Assembly: GCA_012931725.1 (NCBI GenBank)
Contig: CM022944.1
Span: forward strand, 107,233,463-107,297,462
DNA: 64,000 nt
Reading direction: 5' to 3'
Origin: Litsea cubeba
Lineage: Eukaryota; Streptophyta; Magnoliopsida; Laurales; Lauraceae
This document shows positions 1 through 11,272 of the stretch, piece by piece (within the stretch, counting starts at the first letter, position 1; every line of letters begins with the position of its first letter). The notes beneath the pieces were generated by a model. That model searched no databases, had not been told where the DNA came from, and saw only the letters and a program-made list of their open reading frames with translations. The translations under genes and the position numbers were made by a program.

Positions 1-767
1 CAACTTTGAGTAGGACTCTCTACTTGGAAAGTTGGACTCCTCTTTGGATTAGTATTCCTATGAGTTAGTTTCCTTTTTGGATTAGGAACTTAAAATTAGT
101 AAGTGTTCTACAACTAGGATTACTAATTGTATGGAAAGTTCCTTTTGGTTTCCTTTTCTAATTAGAGTGTTTTTTAAAGGAAATAAGTCTTTCCTTTTTG
201 GACATCAATTAGAATAAGGAGAGATAACTTTATGGGAAAAGGTTTCCACAAAGTTTCTATAAAAGAAACCAAGGATCCCCATGGACGTCCAACACTTTGA
301 GAGTCACTAGAAGAGCCACACGCCCAGCCCCTTGAAGCTCTTTCTTCTTCATTGAAGAAAGTTAAGGTCTGAGATTTTCCCTTGGAGAAATAGTTCTTGT
401 TTCCTAGATTAAGATCCCACCATCTTAGCCAATCAGATTTGGAAGTGAGATAGAGAAGAAGATCAAAGGCAATACTAGTGCAAGAAAATTCCAGCAACTT
501 GTTTGAAAATTGCAAGTCTGAGTTCGGACCTTTGGATCTATTTTTTCAGAGATTTGAAGTCTACAAATCTTCGAGGTAATAGTCTTCTATCATCTCTATT
601 AATTAAACACATGTTGATCATGATTTAATGGAGTTTCTATGCGATTCTTTATGGCTGATTTCCGCTGCATAGTGCAGAAATCAGATTTTTTAAAATCTAT
701 CATACTTTGCATCAGCCATAGTAGTCTCTTTAGGAGAAGTTTCAGATCTGAATCGCGGTTTCCTTCA
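1..767 (+). repeat. 5' LTR of A1 (3' part only)
   Basis: This is the last 767 bases of a ~2.0-kb LTR. It aligns with 21859-22624 of A2 and ends in CCTTCA just before the primer site. A block near 330-370 differs from A2, so A1 belongs to a slightly different subfamily. Confidence 0.93.
258..265 (+). promoter_or_regulatory. TATA box of the A-family LTR
   Basis: TATAAAAG sits in the LTR about 500 bases before the primer site. The same octamer is at 22115-22122 in A2 and in the other A LTRs. It is the probable RNA polymerase II promoter of the element. Confidence 0.65.
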
Positions 768-768
768 G

Positions 769-783
769 TGGTATCAGAGCCAC
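769..783 (+). other. Primer binding site of A1
   Basis: TGGTATCAGAGCCAC follows the LTR end after one base. It is complementary to the 3' end of plant initiator tRNA-Met, the usual primer for minus-strand DNA synthesis in this group. Confidence 0.9.
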
Positions 784-1837
784 TCCATGTGAAATCATGA
801 TCCCATGTTGTGTGTAATTAATCCTAGATTGATTATGGGTATGGTGGCACCCTATTAAAGTTATGTTGTGATGTATGTTGTGTGCAAGTTTCATTAACAT
901 TGCTGGAATTTATTTTCCAGATTTGTTTAATGATGCACATAGTGAGTTTGCATGCACTAACCTCTTTGTTTGCAGCCTTGTATTGCATCCTTGATGGTTC
1001 GCATGATTGTTATGTGGATTTGGATGTTTTTTAATTAGTTGGAAAGTGTACGATTGCGCGGTTAGCAATCATAGGAAGTTGTAAAGTTTCCTTAATTTTA
1101 TTTCAACTAGTCTTGATGTAAGCTTTCTTGAAAAGCATAGGAATCTCCAATGTAATTTTGGTTTTGTTTCAAGACAAGAAGGTTGCAAGAAATTGGAATC
1201 CTTGGAGATGAAGGAGTCAAGACTTCTAGATGCATGAGGAGTCCTAATTCGATTAGGATTTGAAATCCTAAGAAAAGGGAGCCATCAAGGAATGCATACT
1301 TTTATTTGCTTTTATATATGGAATGCATGGTTGAATGCTTTATATAATTGCTATAATTGTCACCTAGAAACATGGCCACCATTAGGTTCTAAAATTGGCA
1401 TCTTTATTGTATTAGATTATTTTTAGTTTGGCAAATTGTTTTAAACGGAACTTAGACCAGCACCTTCTATTTGTCTAAGGTTTAAAATTGGATAGGGTTT
1501 AGTTTATCTTGGTACCCTTGGTTTCCAATGAAGGCTAAACTAAAATCTAATTAGATGCTACCTATGGGTTTTCATAACCCAAGATAGGTTTTTGACTCTT
1601 TGAAGGGATTTGCTCAAATGTTTTAAAGCAAAGGTTATTTGATTTTAAGATGACTTAAGTCATAAATTTAATTAACCAAGTTTGCTAGATTTAAAAAGGG
1701 CTTTTGAGTAAAACAATGTAAAGGTCAAAAAGTATAAACCCTAGCGATAAATAATCAAGTGGGAGAGGGGTTTTAGGAAAGACCCCACGGCCTTCCATTT
1801 TCGGTTCATGTTATCTCATTAAAGTGTTAGTAGGAAC

Positions 1838-2293
1838 GGCCATCCCTTCGGTAGAGTTCTTTAACTAAAGACCGCTTTGATGGGTTAATGGGTGAACTAA
1901 TGTGAATATTCGTAATGAGGTGTTAGTAGGAGCGGCCATCCCTTCGGTGGAGTTCTTTACTAAAGATCACTTCTATAGAATGTCAATGAAGTGTTGGTGG
2001 GAGCGGCCATCCCTTCGGTGGAGCTCTTTACTAAAGTTCACTTCTAGGAAGGATAAAAGTCTCTTCCCTTCGGAAGACTTAATCATAGACATTCTGGGAA
2101 TTTTATAAGAGATGGTTATACACTTGACATAAGACAGTGATGACCTCTCCTTAGGAGTTAAGGGTTATTTGTCATATGAGGCCAAACCAATCAGTGATTG
2201 GACTACCACTGGATGTGTGTCCAGATAGTGATAATCCAAATAAGTCTGCCTTAATTCAACGTGACTGTAGGCTCGGCCATCCCTTCGATGGAG
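1838..2293 (+). repeat. Leader hairpin repeats of A1
   Basis: The untranslated leader holds four copies of a motif close to GGCCATCCCTTCGGTGG, starting at 1838, 1934, 2005 and 2275. The inner part can fold as a 5-bp stem (CCATC with GGTGG) around a five-base loop. The first three lie in longer diverged repeats of about 70-95 bases. A2 has the same motifs from 23695 and A3 has them inverted at 44575-45031. The function is unknown; an RNA signal for packaging or translation is possible. Confidence 0.7.
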
Positions 2294-2412
2294 GGTCTAT
2301 GAGGAGGTTGAAACACTGATACATTATGACCGGGGTTGAACAATGTAAAAAGTTTTGTGCTTTGTTTTTTCCTTTTATAACAAGCACCATATGCATATTA
2401 CATATATACTGC

Positions 2413-5400
2413 ATGTCTAATTATAAACCGTTTTATATCCAGAAAGAGATGGGTAGAGATTCTTTTAGTCCGTTGATGTGCATTCTTCGTGAGAACAAAC
2501 TGACTGGCCCTAACTACGTAGACTGGAAAAAAATCTTGACATAGTACTCACAGCCGAGGAGTACAAGTATGTCTTGCTGGAAAACTGTCCTGAAATTGAT
2601 GCTAATTCTACTGATGACCAGCGAGAGGCTGAGAGGAAATGGAAGAAAGCGAATAGCATGGCTAAATGCTACATGCTCGCTTCCATGTCCAACGTGTTGC
2701 AAACACAGCACGAGCAAATGGACACAGCCTATGAAATCATGATGTCCTTGTCTGAGATGTTTGCAGACAAGAGCAGGCCAGCTAGGCAAGCTGCTATGAG
2801 GACCATCATGAATGCTAGGATGGCTGAGGGAACACCTGTCAGAGAGCATATGCTCAAGCTGATAGATTATTTCAATGAAGCTGAGATTCTAGGGGCTGAG
2901 ATTGATGCAGGGAGTCAGACTGACATGATTCTCGAAACTTTGCCGGAATCTTTCAATCAGTTCAAGCTCAATTTCAATATGAGCAAGATGGACATGACTC
3001 TGCCTGAGTTAATGAAAGAACTCCAGGCGGCAGAGGCTATCATGAAGCCCAAAGCCCAAGCTCATTTTTTCCAGTCTTCCTCTAAACTGAACCCGAAAGG
3101 GAAGAAGTCCAAGAAGAAGCAGAATAAGGGAAAAGGGCAGAAAAAGAACAATACTGGTAATAAGAAGGACAAGGGTACAGATGGAAAGCCCAAAGGGAAA
3201 TGCTTCAAGTGTGGCCTGAAAGGTCATTGGAAGAAAGATTGTCCCAAGTTCCTGGCCTCAGTTAAGAAAGGTACATCTTTTTCATACTACATTGAAACTT
3301 GTCTAGTGGTTGATTCTACTGACTCATGGATAGTAGACTCAGGAGCCACTAATCATATCTGCAATTCATTGCAGGGGTTTCAGATAATGCAGAGAATTGA
3401 GAAAGGAGAGTTTGCTTTTAGAGTCAGAACTGGAGCTAAAGTTTGGGCAATTGCAGTAGGAGTTGTTACCTTACATTTTCCATGTAATAGGATATTAGTT
3501 TTAAATAATGTTTTCTATGTTCCGGACATGAGGAAGAATTTAATTTCAGTTTCCAGATTGATTGAATTTAATTATTCAGTTTCTTTCCATTCTGGTGTTG
3601 ATATCAGTAGAGATGGAAATATTATATTTTCGGTAGAATACATGACAACTTATTTTATATATATCCTATTGCTCCTACACTGCATAATGTACAACAAGAA
3701 AGCTCAACTTCCCTTAAGAGAAAGGTATCTTCAATCAATGACACATATCTTTGGCACTTACGTTTGGGTCACATTAACCCAAAACGGATTCAGAGGTTGG
3801 TAGAAGATGGGCCCTTGAGCTCATTAGATTTCGAACCTTTTCCTCAGTGTGAATCTTGTCTCAAGGGAAAGATGACCAAACGGTCATTCTCTGGAAAGGG
3901 ACTAAGGTCAAAGGAGTTGTTAGAATTGATTCACACTGATGTGTGTGGTCCTATGAACAAACCGGCTCGAGGAGGGTATGAGTATTACATCACCTTCACC
4001 GATGATTACTCTAGATATGGATATGTATACCTAATGTGACGCAAGTCTGAGGCGTTTGATAAGTTCAAACAATTCAAGGCTGAGGCGGAGCTACAACTAG
4101 GAAAACATATCAAAGCCCTTCGATCTGATCGAGGTGGCGAGTACCTCCTGGGTGAGTTCAAGGAGTACCTCACACAACATGGGATTGTGTCTCAGTTGTC
4201 TGCACCGGGTACACCCCAGCAAAATGGTGTAGCGGAGAGAAGAAACCATACCCTTCTTGATATGGTAAGGTCCATGATGAGTCATGCAACCCTACCTATA
4301 TCTTTTTGGGGATATGCCTTAGAAGCAGCAGCATATATTTTAAATCTGGTACCATCTAAGTCAGTACCTAGGACACCACAAGAAATATGGACAGGTCGAA
4401 AACCTAGTTTAAATCATATCCACATTTGGGGTTGTCCAGCCTATGTACTGAATGATAAAGCTACCAAGCTAGAACCCAGATCGGAAATGTGCTACTTCAT
4501 TGGGTATCCTAAGGGAACGAGAGGTGGCATCTTTTATCATCCAAAGGAGCAAAAAGTGCTCATCAGCACTCATGCTAGGTACTTGGAGGATGATTGTATG
4601 ATGCACCAAGAGCTTAGTTGTAAAGAAACCCTTGAGGAGATTCTTCCGGGATCTCCTATAACATCTGTACCAGATCCTGAGACAGTAGATGAACAAGATA
4701 TTCCTTTAAACACTCCGGAGCCTCGTCGTAGTGGGAGAATTTCTAGACAACCAGAAAGATATCTAGGAGTGTCTTTTAAGACAGACTCTGAAGATCTGGT
4801 TGAGGATCCTACTAGTTATGATGAAGCAGTAACGGATATAGATGCTGACATGTGGCAGCAAGCGATGAAATCTGAAATGGATTCTTTATATTCCAATCAA
4901 GTCTGGGAACTTGTAGATGCACCTGAAGGGATTAAACCCATAGGGTGCAAGTGGATCTACAAGAGAAAGAGAGGAGTGGATGGGAAGGTGGAAACCTTCA
5001 AAGCAAGACTGGTGGCGAAAGGATATACTCAGAAAGAGGGCATCGATTATGAGGAAACCTTTTCACCAGTGGCTATGCTTAAGTCCATAAGGATTCTCTT
5101 GGCCATCGCATGTCATTATGACTATGAGATATGGCAGATGGATGTCAAGACAGCTTTTCTTAATGGAAGTCTTGACGAATGCATCTATATGATGCAACCA
5201 GAGGGCTTCATTGCTAGTGGCCAAGATAACATGGTTTGTAAACTTAAGAAGTCCATCTATGGACTTAAGCAAGCATCTAGAGCATGGAACATCAAGTTTA
5301 ATCAGGCAGTCAAATCTTTTGGCTTTGATCAAAACATTGATGAACCGTGTGTGTATAAGAAAGGAAATGGGAAAGCAGTTGCATTTTTGGTTCTATATGT

Positions 5401-6294
5401 AGATGACATATTACTCATAGGAAATGATGTAGGTTTATTGTCATCCACAAAGGTTTGGTTATTCTCTCAATTTCAGATGAAGGATTTGGGTGAGGCCAAC
5501 TATATCTTAGGGATCAAGCTTTTGCGTGATCGCAAGAATAAGATGTTAGCCCTATCCCAATCTTCATATATTGAGAAGATATTGGTCAAGTTTAACATGC
5601 ATGACTCCAAGAAGGGCCTCCTACCTTCTAGACATGGAGTACCACTGTCCCGAGATCAATGTCCAAAGACATCTGAAGAGATAGAGACCATGAGGAGAGT
5701 TCCATATGCATCCGCTGTTGGAAGCCTCATGTATGCTATGTTATGTACTAGACCAGATATTTGCTTTGCCGTTGGCATGGTTAGCAGATATCAGTCAAAT
5801 CCTGGACCTATGCATTGGACAGCAGTTAAGCATATATTCAAGTATCTTTGGAGAACGAAAGATTATATGCTAACCTTTCGAGCAGATGATCTAACGCCAT
5901 TGGCTATACAGACTCTGATTTCCAATCTGATAGTGATGCCAGAAAGTCTACCTCAGGGTACGTCTTTACTTTGTCAGGAAGGGCTATATCATGGAGAAGT
6001 GTCAAGCAATCCTGTATGGCTGATTCTACCATGGAAGCAGAGTATGTGGCGGCATCGGAAGCTGCGAAGGAAGCGGTATGGCTCAGAAAATTCCTGATGG
6101 AATTGGGAGTTGTTCCTGCAGTACAAAAACCGATTGTCATGTACTGCGATAACACTGGTGCTGTAGCACAGTGCAAAGAGCCAAGGAATCACAAGAAAGG
6201 AAAGCACATTCAGAGAAAGTACCACTTGATCCGGGAATTCATTCAGGATGGAGAGATAGTGGTGGAGCATATTGCTTCAGCAAATAACTTAGCT
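2413..6294 (+). pseudogene. Broken Copia gag-pol polyprotein of A1
   Basis: This is the remnant of one Gag-protease-integrase-RT-RNase H polyprotein. In order it shows the Gag domain, a CCHC knuckle (CFKCGLKGHWKKDC, near 3201), the protease motif DSGATNHIC near 3340, integrase motifs (HTDVCGP near 3933 and PQQNGVAERRN near 4215), the RT box YVDDILL near 5397, and RNase H. Compared with A2 it has single-base losses near 2530, 3629 and 5905 and a stop TGA at 4037-4039 where A2 has CGA. The last is a CpG transition. The frame is cut at the end of RNase H by a deletion joining it to the LTR. Unlike A2, it keeps the aspartate of the YCDN motif. It cannot make a working protein. Confidence 0.93.
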
Positions 6295-6699
6295 TAAGGT
6301 CTGAGTTTTTCCCTTGGAGAAATAGTTCTTGTTTCCTAGATTAAGATCCCACCATCTTAGCCAATCAGATTTGGAAGTGAGATAGAGAAGAAGATCAAAG
6401 GCAATACTAGTGCAAGAAAATTCCAGCAACTTGTTTGAAAATTGCAAGTCTGAGTTCGGACCTTTGGATCTATTTTTTCAGAGATTTGAAGTCTACAAAT
6501 CTTCGAGGTAATAGTCTTCTATCATCTCTATTAATTAAACGCATGTTGATCATGATTTAATGGAGTTTCTATGCGATTCTTTATGGCCGATTTCCGCTGC
6601 ATAGTGCAGAAATCAGATTTTTTAAAATCTGTCATACTTTGCATGAGCCATAGTAGTCTCTTTAGGAGAAGTTTCAGATCTGAATCGCGGTTTCCTTCA
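6291..6699 (+). repeat. Truncated 3' LTR of A1
   Basis: These are the last ~405 bases of the 3' LTR, matching about 29854-30293 of A2 without its 31-bp duplication. The join to the pol tail shares AGCT (6291-6294) with both parental sequences, which is typical of a microhomology deletion. Confidence 0.9.
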
Positions 6700-7876
6700 C
6701 TTTGAGCACAAACACTTTGACAAGAAGAAAGCTATTTTTTGAGATGACCAAGGTAGAAACAAACTTCCAATACATTGTAAAACAATATCATGAGCGAAAT
6801 CACACAACATTACTCCACTTATCCCAAAACAAAACTATAAAACATGAGAAGATTAGCACATAGCATGAAATACCATGACATAAAACAAGAGAAAAGGAAA
6901 CCATCATATTAATTGACAAATCCACTTGCCTCAAGTCTAAAAGAGAGAAATAATACTCCTCAAACAAAGCTCTAGGGTCTCAAGGTCTTCCATCTACAAA
7001 AGCCCAAAATAAACCAAGAGAAACCCTAAATATCAATCATCCTCAAATCTCCATGAAAACTCTTTGCATATGTGAGAAAAATACTCCAAAAGGTTTGAAA
7101 AACCAAGATCTCATGAAAAGAAAACCATTGCTAACCTTTGGTAGCTCAAACAAAGAAGAAAGGCATGGAAAAGTGGTCTCTCCTAGCTCAAATCTCTTGC
7201 AAATGGGTTCTTTGGAAAGCTTGAATGGAGAGGAAGAACCTTAGGAGATCAATCCTCCATGAAATCTCCAAGAATTAAGTGTTTCAGATGAGAGAGAAAG
7301 TGGCTGGAAGAGAGGGAAAAACCCTTGCTCCAAAACGTGGAGGAGAAGATAGAATGAAGGAGAAGAAGAGAGTCTTCTCTTATAAGATGGGTTTTGTGGG
7401 CCCCGATTTTCACAAGGCTGAAAGTGGCATTTGTGGGCCCCGAATGACAACGACGAAGAAGACAAAAATAATCAGCGAAATTTCTAATTTCCAAAAAGTA
7501 TACTTTCCCTAATTTCTGAAATTTTCGAAATTCATGGACAGATTTAGTGTGAAAAGTCAATTTTGCCATTTTTCTCGAAAAACGCATTTTCTGATCATCA
7601 AATCATAATGGTCAAAACATGAAAGTTGTTAAACTTCATAAAATGAGTCAAAATACACCAAAATCAGAATTTTTAGAAATCAAAAGTAATTTCTCATAAA
7701 AATACATATCATATAGACCGGGTCAAACCAAGGTCAGCGGTCCTCAAAATCTCTAAGGCTATAGAAAATTCTAGTCAAACTCAAAAACAAAGTCAAACCA
7801 ACTCAAATCTTGCTTAAAAAGCTAAACTATGATTAAAATAATACTAAACAGAGAAATTGGGGGTCGGGGTCTTACA
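6700..7876 (-). repeat. Gypsy LTR G3, reverse orientation, probably partial
   Basis: Read on the minus strand, this stretch begins at 7876 with TGTAAGACCCCGACCC, the same start as the G1 LTR. It then diverges but keeps blocks seen in G1 and G2 LTRs: a TTGACTTTT box near 7555, a CTTCTTCGTCG block near 7450, and GGGGCCCAC just upstream of a TATAA-like site near 7380. No purine tract lies next to its start. It could therefore be a solo LTR inserted in the gene to its right, or an LTR extending past A1 beyond the window. I found no intact second end. ORFs in it are not convincing genes. Confidence 0.7.
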
Positions 7877-9504
7877 ACCATCCAGTGAGGAGTCAAGTGG
7901 GAGACCTGACTCTAACAGTGGGGCAGGTTCTTCTAGTAAGCGAGCCCGTAAAGGTAAGAGGAAGAGGAGTCAGCATCGTAGCAAGGAGCAACACGAAGAC
8001 TCTTCGATATGGAAGTCCCTCTTACTATCAATGAGGAGGTGCCAAAGAATGCTGACCAGCCTCTAGAAAAGAGGAGCCGAGAAGAAGAGACCGTTGGTGA
8101 AGGTATGATTCTTCCTCTTTCTCTTTCATTTCTTTTCATGGAATTTTCCATGTTCTGATTTGCTTCCTGTTTCTGTTTTTTTTTTTTTAGCAGAAGAAGA
8201 AGACTTGGTGATGCCTGAGGTTCCAACTGATGAGGTGGTGACAGATCCTGTGGAGGCACCGAAGAAGAACCGAGGGACTCTGGAGTGAACATAAAATCTC
8301 CAATTGGTATAACTTCTTTTGCTTTCTTCTCTTTTTTGTTTGTTTCCGTGACTTGATTTGCTAACATTTTTTTGTGTCAGCTGATTTGCCACCGAATTCT
8401 GATGACTTCGAACCATCGATGGATGCAAATGTTGACAATGCTTCCGATGAGTTCATGGAGGAAGAAAGTGTTCCGCCAGTCATCGAAGAAGGTACTTTGT
8501 AATAATAACCCTGATAATGATTTTTTAAATAGGATCATGTTCATACCTTTTTGTGTTTCTTTGGCAGGTTTTGAAGTGATAGAAGAGAATCCATCGCTTT
8601 CTTCAGAAGCAGAGCAAGGGATGCTAGAGGTTGATCTAGAGGTAGAGACTCGTAGAACCAGTTCTGACACGGTTGAGGAGATATCTCGTGCTGAGATTCC
8701 TTCCCCAACGGCTCCAACTGGAAAGAGTTCTTTTGTTACTCTTCCAATGGGTCATGACATGAGCAGCCGACTGACGGAGCGGGGCGTATCTTCATCCGGG
8801 CCATCTATTCTATTTGTGAAGAAGGTGTTGACATGGGTTTTGAGCTCTTGGATTGAGACTCTCCTTTCTGGACACTTGGATGCCGGATTTGGTATGATCC
8901 AGCATGTGCAGGAGATTCTCGCTGATGCCGAAGAAGTTGGTCTGGACGCACAGGTGCCAGGGCGATCGTTGATAGGATCATTGTACTGGGTGACAAGTGG
9001 TTTGAGACCATGGACTTCCCTGATGACCAGTTCTTCAAGGAGATGTTCTTGGATCCTGCTAATAGGGCTAAATCTGACCTGAATGAGGCTACACAGAGCA
9101 GGAAGCATGTAGTCTGAGAGAAGAACTTAGAAGAGCGAGCCATCATCGGGCTGAGGCACGACCTTAACATCCTTGATAGGGAGGTCGATGAGGCCAGGAA
9201 ATGTCTTGAGCATTTGAAGGCACAAGTCGCTGCCAAGTGGGCTGCTATAACAGAGGCTCGTGACAGGGAGAGTACTCTGATTCGCCGAGTTGCAGATGTC
9301 GATCGAGTTCTCGAAAGGAAGATTCAAGAAGACGAACAATGGCAAACTGCTCGGGATAAGCTTCCCGGTATAAAAGAAGGGTTACAGCCTTCTCCAACAT
9401 CTCATGGCAAGTTCCTGAAGAAGCGTGCCTTGGAAACTACGACGGTTGAGGCCAAGAGTTTGCTTGAGGAGCTGAAACTTTGGCTAGAGACCATTTTTGG
9501 CTGA
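7877..9504 (+). pseudogene. Intron-bearing broken gene for an acidic coiled-coil protein
   Basis: This is the 3' part of a plant gene with four exons: to 8102, 8191-8306, 8381-8491 and 8568-9504. The introns are short with GT-AG ends (88, 74 and 76 bases), and exon phases agree across introns 2 and 3. The product is basic and serine-rich at the start, acidic in the middle, then has a helical block around 8800-8950 and a long charged, probably coiled-coil tail ending at the TGA after 9501. It has frameshifts in exons 1 and 2 and near 8950, and a stop at 9114-9116. The layout resembles C-terminal tails of plant mobile domain (aminotransferase-like) proteins, but the diagnostic core is not here, so that name is only a suggestion. 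The G3 LTR cuts off its 5' end. Confidence 0.6.
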
Positions 9505-9539
9505 GCTCCTGATTTTTTGTAGCAGAAACTATCCTTTTT

Positions 9540-9715
9540 TTTTGTACCACATGTATATTTTTTTTGGTACTCTCTCTCTTCTTTTTTTTGTGTAGTGCTT
9601 GTAAACACTCTTTTTTTGGTACCATATGTATTTTTTGGTACTCTTTTTTTTGTGTAGTGCTTGTAAACACCTTTTTTTTGGTACCATATGTATTTTTTGG
9701 TACTCTTTTTTTTGT
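9540..9715 (+). repeat. Tandem repeat, about 65-70 bp unit, three copies
   Basis: Three T-rich units each contain GGTACCATATGTAT or a close variant (GTACCACATGTATA in the first), a second GGTACTC, and GTGTAGTGCTTGTAAACAC between units. They lie directly after the coiled-coil pseudogene. Antisense ORFs here are just translated repeat. Confidence 0.85.
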
Positions 9716-9794
9716 TCTCCCTACGCTCACTTAAATCTTTTTGTGATGAAAGCAATTGCTAAATGAGATTTGATCAAAAGCTTGTCATTTTGTG

Positions 9795-10131
9795 AAAACC
9801 TTTTGTCAAATGATTGTTTTGGCATGGAAGCCAGATTTTGTTTGTGGCATGGAAGCCGATTTTGGCATGAGAGCCATTTTTTGGTGGTATTGATAGCCGG
9901 TTTGTGGCATTAATAGCCGGTTTGGTGGGATTGATAGCCAGTTTTGGTGGCATCTATAGCCAGTTTTTTTTGAAAGCCAAGTTTGGTTTGTGGTATTGAT
10001 AACCGGTTTTGTTTTGTGGCATTGATAGCCGATTTTGGTGGCATTTATAGCCGGTTCGTTTTGTGGCATTGATAGATGATTTGTGGCATCTATAGCCAGT
10101 TTGTGGCATCTATAGCCAGTTTTGGTTTTAA
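9795..10131 (+). repeat. Degenerate minisatellite with core GGCATTTATAGCCG
   Basis: About a dozen imperfect units of 20-30 bases share the core GGCAT(T/C)(G/T)ATAGCC followed by a T-rich run. The same core recurs four times at 63603-63680. Such arrays are common near the 3' ends of Tat-type Gypsy elements. Confidence 0.85.
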
Positions 10132-10139
10132 AAAAATGC

Positions 10140-10680
10140 AAGTATCAACTAAAAGTTTCCTCCCTGCTGAATGGTCTTGCAAGTATTGATGGAATGTCAC
10201 ATCCTTGCTCATTCGGTTACGAGTATCAATGGAATGTCGCATCCTCGCGGATTTGGGTGCAAGTATCGATGGAATGTCGCTTCCTTGCTTTTCAAAAATT
10301 TTGATTTTGTGGATACTGACTTGACGTTGTTTCCCCACGATTTTTGAAATTTGATGTTTTCTCGAACCTTTGGGTTGTGGATATCAACTGAAATGTTGCA
10401 TCTCCACGATTTCTTGGTTTTTTCAAACCTTTGAAATTTGGGTTGTCGAATCAACTGAAATGTTGTGTCTCCACGGTTTTTTAGGTTTTTTCGAACTTTT
10501 GAAATTTGGGTTGTGGATATCAACTGAAATGTTGCGTCTCAGTGATTTTTAGGTTTTTGATTTTGCAAGTATCGACGAAATGTCGCTTCCCTGCGATTTT
10601 GGAAGTGTCGAACGTGATTCGCATTCTTTCGATTTGTGCGAGTATCGACTAAGCGTTGCTTCCCCGCGGTTTTTTTAAAA
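10140..10680 (+). repeat. Tandem repeat with GTATCNA(C/T)(G/T)(G/A)AAATGT core
   Basis: Repeats of about 60-70 bases carry a core such as GTATCGATGGAATGTCGC or ATATCAACTGAAATGTTGC followed by a TTTT-rich arm. Three are well conserved at about 10310-10560 and others are more diverged. No protein is supported here. Confidence 0.8.
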
Positions 10681-11019
10681 ACCATTTTTTTTGTTTAAAG
10701 ACACGAGGGTCGTAAGTTTTGACCTAAAACCATTTTGGCAGTAAAAGGCATGGTGGACTAGGGTGGAAATCCCTGAATCCGGATTTATTTTTAAAACAGG
10801 AAATTTGGGTTCAAGGATTGAAAATCTTGGTCAAGTTAGGGAGAGGTTCTTAAACTTGAAATTTTTTGAACAATGAAACGATGAAAGTAAGCATTGTTTG
10901 AATTTCTAGAAATTTCAACATTTGATATGAAAATTCTAAAAAGAGTGGGTTTGACGAGCGAGTACCTGGAAATAGGTTTTGGCCATACACGCATTGCTCT
11001 TACCCAGTTGGGTAAGTCT
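10681..11019. other. Gene-free tail between repeats and the T pol end
   Basis: I see no gene here. By position this is the untranslated region following the stop of the minus-strand integrase fragment. The bases near 11000 contain a short near-dyad around TACCCAGTTGGGTAA that could form a small hairpin. Confidence 0.6.
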
Positions 11020-11272
11020 TCAAGGGTAGTACCGTTTTAAGAACTTGCCGTTGATGGGTAGCATACATCTATCACCCTCCATGTTTAGGAGTGCGTATGC
11101 GCCGTTGGCAAAAACCTTGTCGATGACGTAGGGTGCCTCCCATTTTGGCTTAAACTTGCCTTTGGACTTATGAGCGAAGACCATTGGTCTTTTTATCGCA
11201 AGAACCAAGTCACCTTTTTTATAGGCGCATTGCTTGACCTTCTTGTTGAAAGATCCTGCCAGGCGTGCTTGG
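11020..11272 (-). pseudogene. Integrase C-terminus of a Tat/Athila-like Gypsy element (T)
   Basis: The minus-strand frame ends in a conserved tail: FNKKV near its start, KKGDLVL, GKFKPKWEAPYVI, GAYALLNM and a terminal LKRYYP before the stop at 11020. This order is typical of the integrase C-terminal region of non-chromovirus plant Gypsy elements (Tat/Athila group). The rest of pol is cut off at 11272, where the G2 LTR begins. The five bases before that LTR, CTTGG at 11268-11272, are the expected duplication, but the other copy lies outside the window. No chromodomain follows, which separates T from G1 and G2. Confidence 0.8.

Larger units (their letters stand above)
1..6699 (+). mobile_element. 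Copia element A1, decayed and left-truncated by the window edge
   Basis: This is a Copia-superfamily LTR retrotransposon of the same family as A2 (20619-30293), to which it aligns over the end of the LTR, leader, gag-pol and LTR terminus. The left end lies outside the window. The right end, finishing in TTCA at 6699, matches the LTR terminus of A2. The pol tail is joined directly to the last 0.4 kb of the 3' LTR, so about 1.7 kb is missing. The first bases after the element, CTTTG at 6700-6704, would be the target duplication, but the left copy cannot be seen. Several frameshifts and one stop make it non-coding. Confidence 0.95.

Noticed and set aside
1902..2108. 68-residue ORF in the A1 leader
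   Set aside because: It is the translated leader hairpin repeat. In A2 the equivalent stretch is not preserved as an ORF of that length.
1838..2293. Possible CRISPR-like array
   Set aside because: Spacing is irregular (96, 71 and 270 bases), repeats diverge, and the context is a plant retrotransposon leader.
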